The translations under genes were made by a program, and so were the position numbers. Below are positions 32,840 to 45,100 of a stretch of DNA of 64,000 nucleotides, in pieces. Source of the stretch: Leishmania donovani (lineage: Eukaryota > Euglenozoa > Kinetoplastea > Trypanosomatida > Trypanosomatidae); the NCBI RefSeq assembly GCF_000227135.1, contig NC_018258.1, forward strand, positions 590,318 to 654,317. The letters run 5' to 3'. The notes under the pieces are model-generated. The model worked only from the letters and a program-made list of their open reading frames with translations. It was not told where the DNA came from and did no database searches. How positions within the stretch are numbered: the stretch's first letter is position 1; every line of letters begins with the position of its first letter.

Positions 32840-33583
32840 ACGTGCCCATTTGACCACGAGCACGCCAGCAGACATACGCGCACAGCCACACCTCTGTCCT
32901 GTCCCTGCCGCGCCACGGCTGCATCCGGGCCCTCTAGCGCGAGCCGTCATGCCGACGAGGCGGGCCGTGCGTCTCACGGGCTCCTCCTGTCCCTCCTCGG
33001 CCCTCTTCCTCGCATACCCGCTGCGCCACCGGCGCAACACCGGCTCGGCCGGACCGCGCGCCTCCATCCACGCCGTCCACGTCCACGGTCCTGCTCCAGG
33101 GCGGAGGCGGTGGCGTCGGTCGCGCGGGCAGCAGGGGGTCGGCTAGGCGCACGGACGCCGGGCCAGCCCGAGGAGGAAGCTGGCCAGCTGCACGCCACGG
33201 CCCTCGCAGGCCACGCGCGCTCTGCCTGTGCGCCACGCTTCGCCCTCAGTCGCCTCGTGNNNNNNNNNNNNNNNNNNNNNNNNNNNGGACTCGGTCGCGC
33301 CATGCACCGTGCCAGCTCCGCTTCACAGTGCCTGTGCACAGCAGCAGCGCCTCTGCACCTTGGCGCACGCCTCACAACGCCGCTGCCCGGGGGAGGGGGG
33401 TCGCTGCCCGCATCGTCCATCTCCGTCGATGCCACCTCGGGCGTCGATGAATCGCCTGCCCGCATGTGCCGCGGCAGGCGAGATGTTCGTCGGAGTCCAT
33501 GGCCGCAGGGGCACGACGCCCGCTCCGGACTCTGCACGCCTTTCACACGAGTCGGTGTTTCCGTAGTTGTCGAGCCGCCGACA
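32840..33583 (+). repeat. GC-rich interspersed direct repeat, copy 2 (3'-truncated)
   Basis: Nearly identical to copy 1 from GTGCCCATTT to GCCGCCGACA, then it diverges. It lacks the 149-base 3' module found in copies 1 and 3. It shares small differences with copy 3 (for example CTGTCCTGTCCC in place of CTCTCCTGCCCC), so copies 2 and 3 look more closely related at that end. Confidence 0.85.
33260..33286. other. Assembly gap (27 N)
   Basis: The gap lies inside repeat copy 2. The corresponding stretch in copy 1 is exactly 27 bases, so the estimated gap size agrees with the paralogous sequence. Confidence 0.85.
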
Positions 33584-34091
33584 TGCATGTGCCTACGCAC
33601 AAAAAGATGGCCTAGCTTGCCGCGCAGAAGGTGCTCTCCGGGCGCCCACAAACGCCTCACGGAAAGGAGGACGGGGAGGACAGACGTAGTGGTAAAACTA
33701 AAAAGAAACGAACACGTGCTTTAGCGAACACTCCCCCTCACTGCCCATGGATGTGTGTGTGTGTGTGTACTTGTATGCGGTGGTGACGGTAAGGACCGCT
33801 TCCACCGCCGGTGCGAACAGGGAAAAAAAAAAGAAACGAGAGCACAGAGACGCACACGCAGCAACGCACATAAACATAATAAGAACGACATAAAATGAAA
33901 AACGCTTTCATGGAAGATAGGTGTGCGGAGAGCAGAGCGAAATCCGTGACGGATGCTTGCCGCTCCCTTCGATGCGAATGGTTCGCACGTCCATCGATCT
34001 CGCGCACAGCAGCTCGTGCGCCTCACCACCCTGGTACCTACACCTTCGCCTCGTCCACTTGCTTTGTCCATTCTGCCTTAGAGCATGAGTA
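33584..34091. other. Intergenic sequence
   Basis: No gene is seen. A short GT run lies at about 33751-33768. This probably lies downstream of paralogue A, which ends at 35070. Confidence 0.5.
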
Positions 34092-34653
34092 AAATGCCAC
34101 TCTAACCTCCCGCCTCTGCCACAGGCCTAATCAGATGATGCGAAGCAGCAGTAGACACGTTCTACAGCTATACCGGCTCGGCGATGGGAGCACAGCCTCC
34201 GCCACACCCTCTACCCACCCGCCTCGCAACAGCCCCCATCAAGCAGGTCGCGACCTGGTGCGCCTCTCGGTGGCGGCTCAGGCTCCCCTGCACCAGTGGG
34301 CGATGTCAGGGCTGGGGATGGGATGCGTTCGAGTCAGGCTGACACTCTCCCCCTCACATGGATGGTGCGTGCGTGTGCACTGTCGCAGGTCTCTCCCCCG
34401 CAACGCCAGCCAGGACCTGACCGCTGGCGTATGTAGCAATGCATCGCCCTGACTTCCCCAAGCCGTGTGCGCCTTGACCCTGTCACCACCAGAAGCGGCT
34501 CGGTATTGGCAGAGCGATAGGGAGGAGATGCTTGGCTCCCTACACACAAAAAGCGGGGGGAGATGGGTGTACTGGACCTGGAGATGCCGCTCACTGAGGT
34601 ATGTGCCTCCCTCCATCATGAGGTACGTGAATCTGCAGCACAAAAAAAAAAAA
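34092..34653 (+). mobile_element. SIDER2-like degenerate retroposon
   Basis: About 560 bases ending in a run of 12 A (34642-34653), as expected of a retroposed element. It shares blocks with the element at 59170-59660, including CTGCCACAGGCC, GTAGACACG, CCACCACCAGA and a GGCTCGG motif with GCAGAG nearby. It also has the GGAGATGCCGC motif typical of Leishmania SIDER2 3' ends. SIDER2 elements sit mainly in 3' UTRs and are linked to mRNA instability. This one points opposite to the direction of transcription of the cluster. Confidence 0.65.
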
Positions 34654-35069
34654 CGAAATGAGACACATGCGCGCGCCTCTGGGCGTCACACAGACACCTA
34701 AGCACACTAGAGAGACGGCCTACGGCGACACTGCTTTCGATGCCGTCAGGAGGAGAGGCGAATGCGAGGAGTCCGAACTCTTACCCTTCGATGAGGCAAC
34801 AACAGCCACAGACGCAAAGAGGTCTACTGACGTGGGTGAGAACACTCAGCGCAGCTACTCGGTATGTTGCCACCAGAGCCACAGCATCTTCGATCCCATC
34901 TTGGCTGTTCACTGGAAGCAGTCTGTGCACATATTCACGTCTGCCACAGCGAAGAACAAACAAGCAAGGGAAGGACACAGATGGCCTATAGTGCTCACTT
35001 AAAGCAGCAAGGGAGGGGCATGACGATGCAGCACGATACGCTTTCAGCACCTGCACTCACACCAGTGAA
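34654..35069. other. 3' flank of paralogue A
   Basis: About 0.4 kb with no gene. It is most likely the proximal 3' UTR of the gene ending at 35070. Confidence 0.5.
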
Positions 35070-38000
35070 TCACTCGTCGTCTTCGCCGCCGAAGAAGAGG
35101 GGCGCGGACGCGTACCGCTCCAGCAGATCGTCCACCTCAAAGCCGGCGCCCATTAGCTCCGCATCTCTTGTCCTTAGCGACGTCGTGGCTGCAGACTTGC
35201 CGGCTGCGGGCGCGGCATTTCCAAAGACTGCCGTAAAGGCCAGGCGGGAGCTGTTCTCGACAGACTCCCCTGAATCGCTTCGCGGGAGGGCTGCATTCAA
35301 CGACGCCGCCAAAGAAGACTGCATCTTGGGCCCAACGGTCAACGGTGCAACCGGTGTGCACGCGGTGCTCGACGGTGGGGAGTGGGTCATCGGGATCACC
35401 AGGGTGCCCCAGACATCGTCGAACATGCTGCTCATACCGCCGGCACAGCTGTCTGGAGCCTTGACAGACGAGGCGGCGGAGGCGCCAAAGGCGTACGAAA
35501 GCGATTCCGTGTGCCGGGAGACATGCGACACGGACGAGTGACGATGATGCCCCTCCTCTTCGTTTGAGGGGTCATCATCATGGCTGGTATGGAGTCCATC
35601 TTCGCACTCCTCGTCTTCCTCGCCGCGGCCCTGGTTCTTCAGGCGCCAGCGATGACCCTCGCGCTCCTCCAGTGCGAACACCTCGCCCAGCACCTTTTCG
35701 ATGCGCCGCTGCTGGCCCACGAAGCGCGGCGTGACACCAATGAAGAAGCGCACCCCGTCATGCTCGTAGCGGCGGATGACGTACCGATCTACGCGGACCG
35801 GGTTGCCTTGCGGGTCGCGCACCCACGCGCGGTCCTCCTCGGTGGAGTCGCGGGTGAGAATGGCAACCACCTTGATCCAGGCCAGCACCACCTCCTCGAT
35901 GTTCATGGTCCCCTCGCGACGGTCGATGTCGATGAACAGCTGCGCAGCAGCCGACACGGCCGCCTCGGCGTTCGTGGGGCGCCGCTTTTTGCCGCTGTTC
36001 TGCGCGACTGCCACGGCGGCAGCGGCCTTCTTTGCCCGCTGCATGGCGGCCTGCATCAGCTGCTTCTCGGCCTTTGGGTGGGGCGGCATGTTCGTCTCCG
36101 TAATGTTCGTGAAAGAGTCATCCAGGCCACCGGAGCCACGCACCCAGAAAGCCTCCGGCGGGGCCATCTCCTTCTCCTGCAAGAGCGGATTGCTCACGTG
36201 ATTGCTGGTGAAGTTGACGTGTCCGCCCGCGCCAGCGGCAGCGACGCCGCTATCCGCCGTGCTGGAGCTGACAGACGGGCTCGTGAAGCCGCCGATCGAC
36301 TCCATGGCAGCAGGCTTGGCGGCGGCGGCGATGGATAGAGAGGCGGCTTGCCGCTCCGTTGTGCCGGTGATGGCGCCGCTCTTGCTTTCGGTCTCCTCAC
36401 GGGCACACGGCAGCGGCAGCGGACCCGCCCCCTTGGACTTGAGCATCGCCTGGAGTTCCGCCTGCGTGCAGCACCGCAGCACATCCCCCTGCCACAAGTC
36501 CATGGTAGGGATGTCTTCAGCCACAATGATGACGTCGTTCACGTGTCGCGGTGGTGGCACCGTCGTGTTCGCGTGCAGCAGTCCTCGGTAGTTCCACGAC
36601 CGCTGCTCTGGCACCGAGTTGCTGTCCACCGTGGTGTTGAGCTGCTGCGCCATGATGAGCGCCGCGCGACGGGCGTAGGCCGCGCTCGCCCAGATGCAGA
36701 TGTGGCCATCCTCGACCCAGATGCGGAAGCGCTGCTTGCGTCGGTGCAGCAAGGCACTCTTGCGCGCCTCATGTGCAGGGGTCGTAGTAGCGGATGCCGA
36801 AGCTGGTGCTCCAGGCGCCGGCGGAGGGGGCGGCGGCGGCGGCGGCGGAGGGGNNNNNNNNNNNNNNNNNNNNNNNNNNNNNNNNNNNNNNNNNNNNNNN
36901 NNNNNNNNNNNNNNNNNNNNNNNNNNNNNNNNNNNNNNNNNNNNNNNNNNNNGGCGGCGGCGGCGGAGGGGGCGGCGGCGGCGGCAAGGTGGTGCTGTTT
37001 GACGCCGACGCAGACCCCACCTGCCCAGGCAACGGTGGCGGCGGCGCTGTCAAAGGAAAGGTTGGGGCACGGCCCATGCCAGACGCGGCGTACGGAGACG
37101 CTGATTTCGAGCTCGACTGCGGGCTGGACATGGCGGAGTGGCGGTGCGCGGCGGCAATCATGGCGGCGGCGGCCATAGCAGGCGGGTACCCCGTCGTGTT
37201 CAAGGCCGGGTGCCGCAGTGGCGTGGACTGCACATTGAAGCCGGACATCATGATAATCGGATACTTGCCGCAGCTAGGTGTTTTCATTCCAACGTGGCGC
37301 CGCAGCGGCGCAGTGGTGCTGCTCGCCTGCTCCACAGACATGAACACTTGCTGCGGCGTTGTCGCACACGGGATGTCAGGTTCGAAGAGGTAGCCCTCTT
37401 CCTCCAGGCGCTGCAGCTGCGGGTGGTGAGGCTCGGCAAGGTCCTCGGGATTGAAGCCGCTCATGCCAGTGTGCACCGGCTTCTGACCCGCCTTTGCCGT
37501 CCCCGCCTCCAGCAGGCTGCGCAGGCGAACGCGGAACTCGCGCACAAACTGCAGCATGGGAATATTCGACAGCGGGAAGCGTATCAGCACCGGGAGCATC
37601 GGAATCGCCTGGGGGTGGATGCGCGCCTCGATGCACTGGCGCACGTACATGTATGTGGCTAGCATCACCATATTACCGAGAATTTGATCGCCGACGTCCT
37701 TGTCCACGAACATTGTCCCCTTCAGTAGGTGTTGCTCAATCTCAAACTCTTCGTCAATGTCGTCGCTGCCGTTGCAATTGCCCTCCTTGCGCGGAAAGCT
37801 GCGCTGCGGTTTGCCGGAGCCAGTGCCATCCTCGGAGCCACGGCTTCCCGCCGCCCGGCGCATCCCGATGGTAGAGGGGAAGAAGCCGAACATGCCCATA
37901 ATTCTCACGTAGGAGTCGCCAAACTGCACGTAGAGCGGGTCGTTAACGGGCTGCGGCTTCCCGGGGTCGTAGCGTGAAGCAATCACGCAAGGAAGTGGGC

Positions 38001-39099
38001 GCATGTCATATGCCACCGGCGACGTGACGTGCTTGTAGTGTCTCGCCGAGTACTCGTTTAGCACCTTGGCACTGCCAGCCGCACCCATCGCCGGTGTGAT
38101 CGGATTTCCCTTCACGTCGGCGGCTGCCGTTGTGCTAAAGCTGGTATGCAACGGCTTTCCCTTCATGTAGCGCTTCGCCGCCACGTAGCCAGAGACGAAC
38201 TCGTCAAACGACAAGTCGTCCATCGCAGCGCTCGCCGCGGAGGGCGCGCCAGAGGCATTGAGTCCTCCATGAAGCGCGTGCGCGTCGTTCATGCCAGCAG
38301 AAGGAGACAGCGGCGCCGACGGCGATAGAGAGAGCGGGGGCGGGAGCGGAGGCGGAGGCGGCATCGAGCCGGCTGCGCCCGCGCCGCCTGTTGCCGCTTG
38401 GCTAGCGGAGTGCCTTCCCTGCTGCTGCTGCTGCTGCTGATACGCACGCTGACGCCCCGTCTGCTGCTCCTGCAGCTGCTTCCAGTATGCCTGCCGCAGC
38501 TCCTCATCAGTTGCAAAGACGCCCGGCTCGTTATCGCGAATGAGGATCTGGTACAGTCCTTCGCGGGTGTCGGAGTAGCTGCGGAAGTCCATCGGGCCCA
38601 CCCTGGGCGGAAGACCCTGCGCATTCAGGCAATCCTGAGGCGACTGGGCCGACGGAATGGCGCCTGACAGCCCATTTGTGCTTCCCGCGTCGGCGCCGCT
38701 GTCGCCGGTGGCTGAGCAGCCAGACAAGAGCGGGGAGGAGGCTGTGGGCGACACCGCGGTCGCTGTCGCTGCCGCCACACTCGCCTTTTCTCCGCAGAGT
38801 TCGCGCTTCTCCAGATACTCCTTGTAGAACTTTTCAAACTCCTCCTCCTCGTTGATGGCCGTCGTGGTGCAGAAATAGTCGCTGTCGCGGGGCGTCTGGG
38901 CACTGCGCAGGGCACGAAAGTAGTACTTGGCGGTGCGTCGGTACCGCGAGTTGTACAGATGCTGGAATAGAGGGCAGTCGGGGCTGGGGAAGAAAGATGT
39001 CGTCAAGGGGATGAGGATGATCTCATTCCGCCGATTGCGTCCGTGGCGGTGGCTGTAGAGGCCACGCTCGTGTGTCTCGTGGCTCGGAAGAGCTCCCAT
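35070..39099 (-). CDS. Paralogue A: multi-block kinetoplastid protein of unknown function, split by a gap
   Basis: The start at 39099 (MGALPSHETHERG) is an ATG 58 bases after a strong splice acceptor. MG-x3-S fits N-myristoylation. The block PLTTSFFPSPDC lies near residue 32. TREGLYQIL lies near 175, GMFGFFPS near 400, and the central block IRFPLSNIPMLQFVREF near 510. A poly-proline tract at about 705-750 contains the 99-N gap. With the gap taken literally the frame stops at 36769. The frame open to 35070 continues back through the same proline codons to the gap edge, so this is one gene of about 1,340 codons and the gap length is off by one or two bases modulo three. The C-terminal part carries VVLAWIKVV and RRYEHDGVRFFIGVTP, matching blocks in the genes at 48797 and 61479. 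There is no enzyme motif. The function is unknown. Confidence 0.85.
36817..36992 (-). repeat. Poly-proline coding repeat spanning a gap
   Basis: CCG/CCC/CCT proline codons on both sides of the N gap share the same phase and the same internal pattern. The true number of prolines is unknown. Such tracts can bind profilin, SH3 or WW domains; nothing further is shown. Confidence 0.8.
36854..36952. other. Assembly gap (99 N) inside paralogue A
   Basis: The gap sits in the poly-proline repeat. Its default length shifts the apparent reading frame, making one gene look like two. Confidence 0.9.
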
Positions 39100-39157
39100 T
39101 CCTTACGGTCGTGTTCGAAGATCGGGGCTTGAGCGGTGGTGGAGGCAGGGCGTTTTG

Positions 39158-39197
39158 CTGGCAAAGGTGAAGAGCAGGAGAGATACAGGAAGAGAGC
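39158..39197 (-). promoter_or_regulatory. Predicted trans-splice acceptor, paralogue A
   Basis: A long minus-strand CT-rich tract (about 39160-39197) is followed directly by an AG at 39158-39159. The transcript would begin at 39157, 58 bases before the ATG, with no earlier ATG. Confidence 0.5.
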
Positions 39198-42100
39198 TGC
39201 TCGGCCTACCCACGGACGGCAGTCCGACAGACAGGACAAGGACGAAAACGAAGTCTCTCCGTTCAATACGCTCCAGAAGAGAAAAGAAAGACACACACGG
39301 GCAGAGAACCGCTTGCCGCTTCGGGTGCGATCCTCGCAGATGCAACTTGAGCCGACGCCTCCGTAAAGTAATGAGCAAAACAGGGAAGAAAGAAAGAGGA
39401 AGGAAGTGAGGGAAAGCGAAGGGTCGGAGCGGCGTGCGACGGAGCTGATATACACGCGCGTGCACGCGCACACAAGAAAAATAAGAGGAAAGGAGGGAAC
39501 AAACAAGTCCCGCGGCACAGGAGAAGCAGAGCGAGGCGCGGCTTGAGAAGGACAGAAGAAGAAGTGGAAAATCACTAAAGGCGTTTGCAGCTTCGAAGCA
39601 AAAACAACAAGTAAAACCAAAAAAGGAGGTGGGGTCCAAACAGAAGCGTCAGAAAAATGGAAACACACACACACAAACGCGAGCGCGAAAAAAAAAAACT
39701 CAGGAGGCACGCGTACACACGCACGCACGGCAAGACAATCGTTGCGGCCAATGGCAACGCCGTGGGTTGGTTATAAGGGCAGTAAACCGAGTAAAACCGA
39801 CGAAATAAAGAAGTACTGGCCCGAAGAGGCAGCAGCGCACACGTGGAGAGAGGTGAAGACGTAAATCACAGTCGTGGGCGCGGTCTTCGGCGGCAGAACG
39901 TACAACGACACTGAAGGCAGGGGGGGACGTGCTCACAGATCGGTTGAATCTTCTTTTTTTGTAGAAACGACATGTAACTCTATCGTCTCGCGCCGCTGTG
40001 CAGAGCCTGCTTATGGTGGCACAGGAACAGGGCGGTGAGAACGGGACGAGAATAGGGAAAGAAGTCAGAAAGCACTCACAGGCCGATATGTGTGCCACCG
40101 AGAAGCGCTGCGAAGTGATTTGGTACGGAGGGCGTTGCAAGAAAATACCCTCGAGACGAAACGCCAAATAAGAAGAATCGCAGCGGAGTCGGGGCTACCT
40201 ACCACCACGCGCAGAGACTCTGCCAAGGCACAACCGACACGCAGCGAGAAAAAAAAAGCAAAAAAGAAAATCCTCCGCGGCGTAAAGGACGATGCAAACG
40301 GCAACGGATGCGAATACACCTTATATATGTGTGTGTATTTGTGTGTGTAAACTAGGCGTGGCCGGTCCCTTGAGGAGAGGACGCAAACACTCGAGGGAAG
40401 GCCAAGATAGAAGAAGATGGAGAGTTCGGGTTGGAAGAATCGGAGACGTGGTGCGCCGAGAACAAAGAGCCTCGTGTGAAGGGGCGTGCGCACCTCTTCC
40501 AAGGCTTTTCGTTTTCACAGCTCCAGCTCTCTCTCCCCCCGTCGCTCCTCAAGTCTTGACCGCGCACGCGCCCTGTCGCTGATGCAGACAAGCGTAGCGG
40601 ATCTTTCCTCTGCGCCAATCGTGACAACTACAGCAGCTCTCCACCGTTTTTCGTTGGGGAGGGGGTTCTGTTCTATCAGGCGTGTCTTTCTCTGCCCCTC
40701 TTTCTCGCAGGCATGTACGTCCTCTTGTCAATGATGTAAAGAGGATTGAGTGACGGCGCTGGTAAAAAAGAAAAAAGAAGCGATCGAGATCGCAAGTTGG
40801 GCTCCGCCTTACCGCAACACTGATGTATAACAGGAAACACGGGAGCTTATTCTTTTTCGTCTTAATTTTTTGGTGAGGGTGTGTGTGGGAGGGTGGGAGG
40901 GAGGGGGAGCACAGACTGTATTAGCGGCAGGTGGAAAGTAACGAAACGAAAGGAACACAAAGAAAAGAAACACCGATCCGATGCGAGCAAGAGGCAGACA
41001 AAGACGTGGCGCAGCCACAAATACGGAAAGCACAGCACGGCAGAAGTGAGGCAGTGTACCGAAAGCAGAACGGAAACGGTCCCCAGTATCAGCACTGCGC
41101 TAATTTATGTTTTTTTTTTTTGTCCTTTCGTGTGTCGCCGTGTGTTCGTGCACGCTCGCGCATACCCCAGTGTACAGAAAGACAATCTGGAAACGACGGC
41201 GAAAGAAGATAGAAACGCACTTGACAGAAAAACGTAGAGAGAAGAGAGGGGCGAGTAATACATAAATAAAAGCGGCAGAAACAGAACAGTGGAGCAGTAG
41301 CCAAGAACACCGAAATCAGATCACGCGACAGAGCATCTACACCGACACAAAAGAGGAAGAACACAGAGCAAAGCAAGAGAGACAGAAAGAGGAGGTGGTG
41401 AACTAAATTGCGCGGCTGCTTCTACGTCGACTTGCTTCACTGTTGTCGCCGTCGGCCGGAGCTGCAGGTCCCGCCACCGTCACACCTTCACGGAAGAACC
41501 TTCGTTGCTCTGTCACGAGAGTACACGTCTGTGAAAAAAAAAGAAAAATGCGATGATATTAATGAAGCTTTCTCAGTTGCTTTTCTTACGCCTAACCCCG
41601 AGGCACACGGCAACGGCCGGCTGCTGGCAGCTGCGTAGCGAGCAGGATAGCCTTGTAAGCGGCACCTTGTACCGGAACGATATGCTTCTGGGCTTCGAAA
41701 GAGCGAGGTTGACCTACACGAACGTTGACAGAGAAGCAACACCAGCAAGGAGAGGGGTTGAGGAGGCGTGCAGAAAGAAAGCTCCGGCGTGCTCAAAGGG
41801 GGGAGAGCCGACACGGAGAGTCGATTGGCACACACACACACACACACACGAGCGAAAAAAACACAAACGCAGGTGAAGTGGGAGAGCGCCCCCTCCAAAA
41901 AAGAACAAAGACAGGCGAGAAATCACAGCGCGCAAGCGGCAGATAACGAAAAATGAAGAACACGGAAACGGGCGCAAAGAAGAGAGAAACACACCGGTAC
42001 ACGGAGGAGAGACCCTACGAGAGAGAAAGAGATGTCATGCAGCTAGGAGGGGGATGTCTTGTTCCTTGTCGTGTATGTGTATGTGTGTGTGTGTGTGGGG

Positions 42101-45100
42101 GGGGGGGGCAGGTGGGTGCGTGTGCGTTTTCCCCGCTGCGGACTCGTCGCAAGACACGAAAACAATCCGTCGCTGATCAAGATAAACTTTCCCGATCGCA
42201 AACGTCTTGTGGTGTCGCGAGTGCTGCGCAGAAGTCGTCCCACTCTTTCTCTCCCTCCTCGTAAATCGTTCTGTATCGGGGTGCGTCCTTCTTCCGTTTT
42301 TTTCTCCCCTTTCTGCGCGCGTTGCAGCACCTTGTGTGTGTATTGTGTTGTATGTATCGTCACGCCTTGAGTGGCGAAGGCGTGACGAGTGAGTGCTCGG
42401 CCTTATTTTCTTTTTTTTCGTCGTTCCTTCCCTCGCTTTCGCCGAGGATAACGGCAGCACGAACAAGGGGGGAGGAGAGAGAGAGACAGACAGAAACGAG
42501 AAATGGGAGAGGCGCTTTAGAGAAAAGAAAAAACGAAAACGCACACGTACCAGTGATAAGCCTTCCCCTTGCAGCCGTGTTCGCTCCTTCTCTTCGTATC
42601 GGCTGCTCCCCCCCCCCGTCACCTGTCCTTGCTGTCGCTCTCCCTCTCTCTGCGTCGGCTTAAACCTTAACGAAGAATAGTAGTAGCACAGCCGTTTCTG
42701 CTATCCCTCTGTCCGTGCCTCGAGGTGTGAGAGGGTGCAGCAGGTGCGCACCGTTAGGGTTGAAGAAGGCTGGTGCAAGAGCGGAGGGGAGGGAGACGGT
42801 ACGTGGGAAAAAGGTGAGAGGAAAGGAGAGAACGCCGTCCAGGGGTTGCCTTGCTTTCCCTCGCCCTTTTCGTGATACACAGAGTAGAAAGGGACGACGA
42901 GAAAGATAGAAAACGCGAAAGCGACACCGTGCGTGGAACTCGAAGAAATCAACAGAGGCGAAAGAACGGAAACAACAACCCAGCAGAAAAGAAAACTCTG
43001 CCGACAGCCCGCGCGAGGGAGAGGGGGATGCACGTGTTGGCGAATGCACGCTGTTTCGACTTGATGAGAGCTAAACAGAAAACAAGATGGAGAAAACGAC
43101 ATAAAATAAGAAGCGAACAGCCACGACGTCTGTCTGTCTGTATGTAGACGTGTACTTCTCCGTTAGGTCGGATACGGTGTTTTATAGACGGTTAAGCGGG
43201 GGCCTCAGCGGTTTTATCAGCTCTGCCGTTCTTTTCCTTTTCCAGGTCGTCTCTCGCTATCTGACGTAGGCGTGTCTTCTCTCTTTACTGTAGAGTTGCA
43301 CCACGCGTGCAGAAGGGCGGAGAGAGCAAGCGAAGTTTTGTCTCTGTGGGTGCCCGTGGAGGGCCACGGTGTGCCCTCAGCTGAGCGCGGCACAGAGAAA
43401 CGAAAAGGTATTACAGCACTGAACGGCACCGTTCGTCCGTTCACGTCAATGCCGGTGGAGCACACACGTGCACGAGAAAAAAAAAGGCAAAGAAGAAAAC
43501 AAGAGAGAACACAGACGCTTAAACCGATCAGAGGAAGAACAGGAAAACCCAGGAAAGGCGACGTTCTGAAGAGACGATGATGCGGGGGTGTCCAGTGAGC
43601 AACAACGCGATGCCGAAAGTGAGACTCGTAGACACGGTCCACGCCGTTGCAGCAGCTCAGCCGAAGGGCACGGTAATAACAGAAGAGAGCTCAGCGCGGA
43701 AGCGGCCAATGAAGAAAAATGTGCCTGTTGTGTTTTTCTTCTGCCACTCCCTGTTGAGGTGGTTGTTTGGTTGTTTGGTAGGTTGGCGGCGGGGGTCGGG
43801 GCTTTCGATGTCTCTGTGTCCGGTTGAAGGCGATCCCGAGGTCTGTGCCTGCGCGTGTGCCCCCGCAAGATTTCCTTCCTGTCTTGACACGAACGGAGTG
43901 GCAATGGTGTAAGGAAACGAAGAGAAAACCGAGTAAAACAAGAAAGGAAAAACAGCGAGAAGAACATACAGATGCACGGGTGTAGTGCGTGTGCTCCGGA
44001 AATCGGTACCCTGTCAACGATCGATGGCAACCCGACAAGAAAACAAGGAGAAAAAAGAGCGCTTCAGATGCTATCCAGCGGAGCAGATGCGTGCGTGCGT
44101 GTCAGCGGGTGCAGTGTCGAGGGACGAGGAGGGGGCGCAAGCACGCGCAAGCGTGGCGTTTGCAGCATAACCGCAAGGCAGTGCAATGTGCGAGCCCGAA
44201 TGCAGAAAGGCGAGACACTCGAGAAAAGAGAGCGGGAGAAACAGAGGGGTGCAGAGACGAGGGGTACAGAAGCCCGACACCGCGGAGGCATGCCCACATA
44301 TGATGTCGTGAGGAGCTCTTAGCCGCACAATACTCTTCAATCGAGTTTGTAGGAGGGAAGCAACTCTGTCAAAGAGCTGAGAGCCGTGCCGTTGCGGGCC
44401 ACCGCTGAGAAGAGTGCCTGCTGATCAGCAGCCGCTCCATCATGTCCACGAATGCCGTCGAGGAAGAGTATTGGGTGGGCATTTTTTTTTCTTCGGGGAA
44501 GGGAGGGCTCCCTCCTGTGTCACTTGAGCAAAAAGAGGAGCCGGGTCCGAGAAACGGCACAGGCGCTACACATCTTTCGCGGTTATGTTTCTTTTCTATC
44601 GGCAAATTGCGGGTCTACTCGAAACAGATACGAGCCCACAAGCCCATTCACGAAGGCTTAAAGCATAATCACCAATGCATGCCGCAACAAAAAAATCGTG
44701 CAGAGGGGTACCTTGTACACGTGCGCGCCCGTGCACTGACGCATCATATCACGGTAGACATCGTTCTCAATATGGTGTTCCATCAGGTACGAGTAACTCC
44801 TGCAAAGGCAGATGCAGCCTTCTCAAACAGCGTCGGGGCGGCAGCAACAACTATATTACTCGGAAAGTCATTCGACAGTAAACACAAAAAAAATCTGCAA
44901 GCTTGGAAGGGTCAACGATGGCTTTCCGCTTCTGGCCCCTTTGTGAATCCATCCTCAACACCAGTGGCACGTCGACACACAAGGATGCACCCCCCCCCCC
45001 GAGCGCATACACCTCTCTTTCTTGCGCTCATTCGCGCTGCGTGCGCTGCTGTCCACGATGTTTTCTTATCCATGTGTGCCTCCGTCCAGGTGACCAAAAA

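Noticed and set aside
36750..36752. Separate gene starting here and running to 35070
   Set aside because: The nominal start is TTG and the frame continues upstream through the poly-proline tract to the gap. It is the 3' part of the gene starting at 39099.
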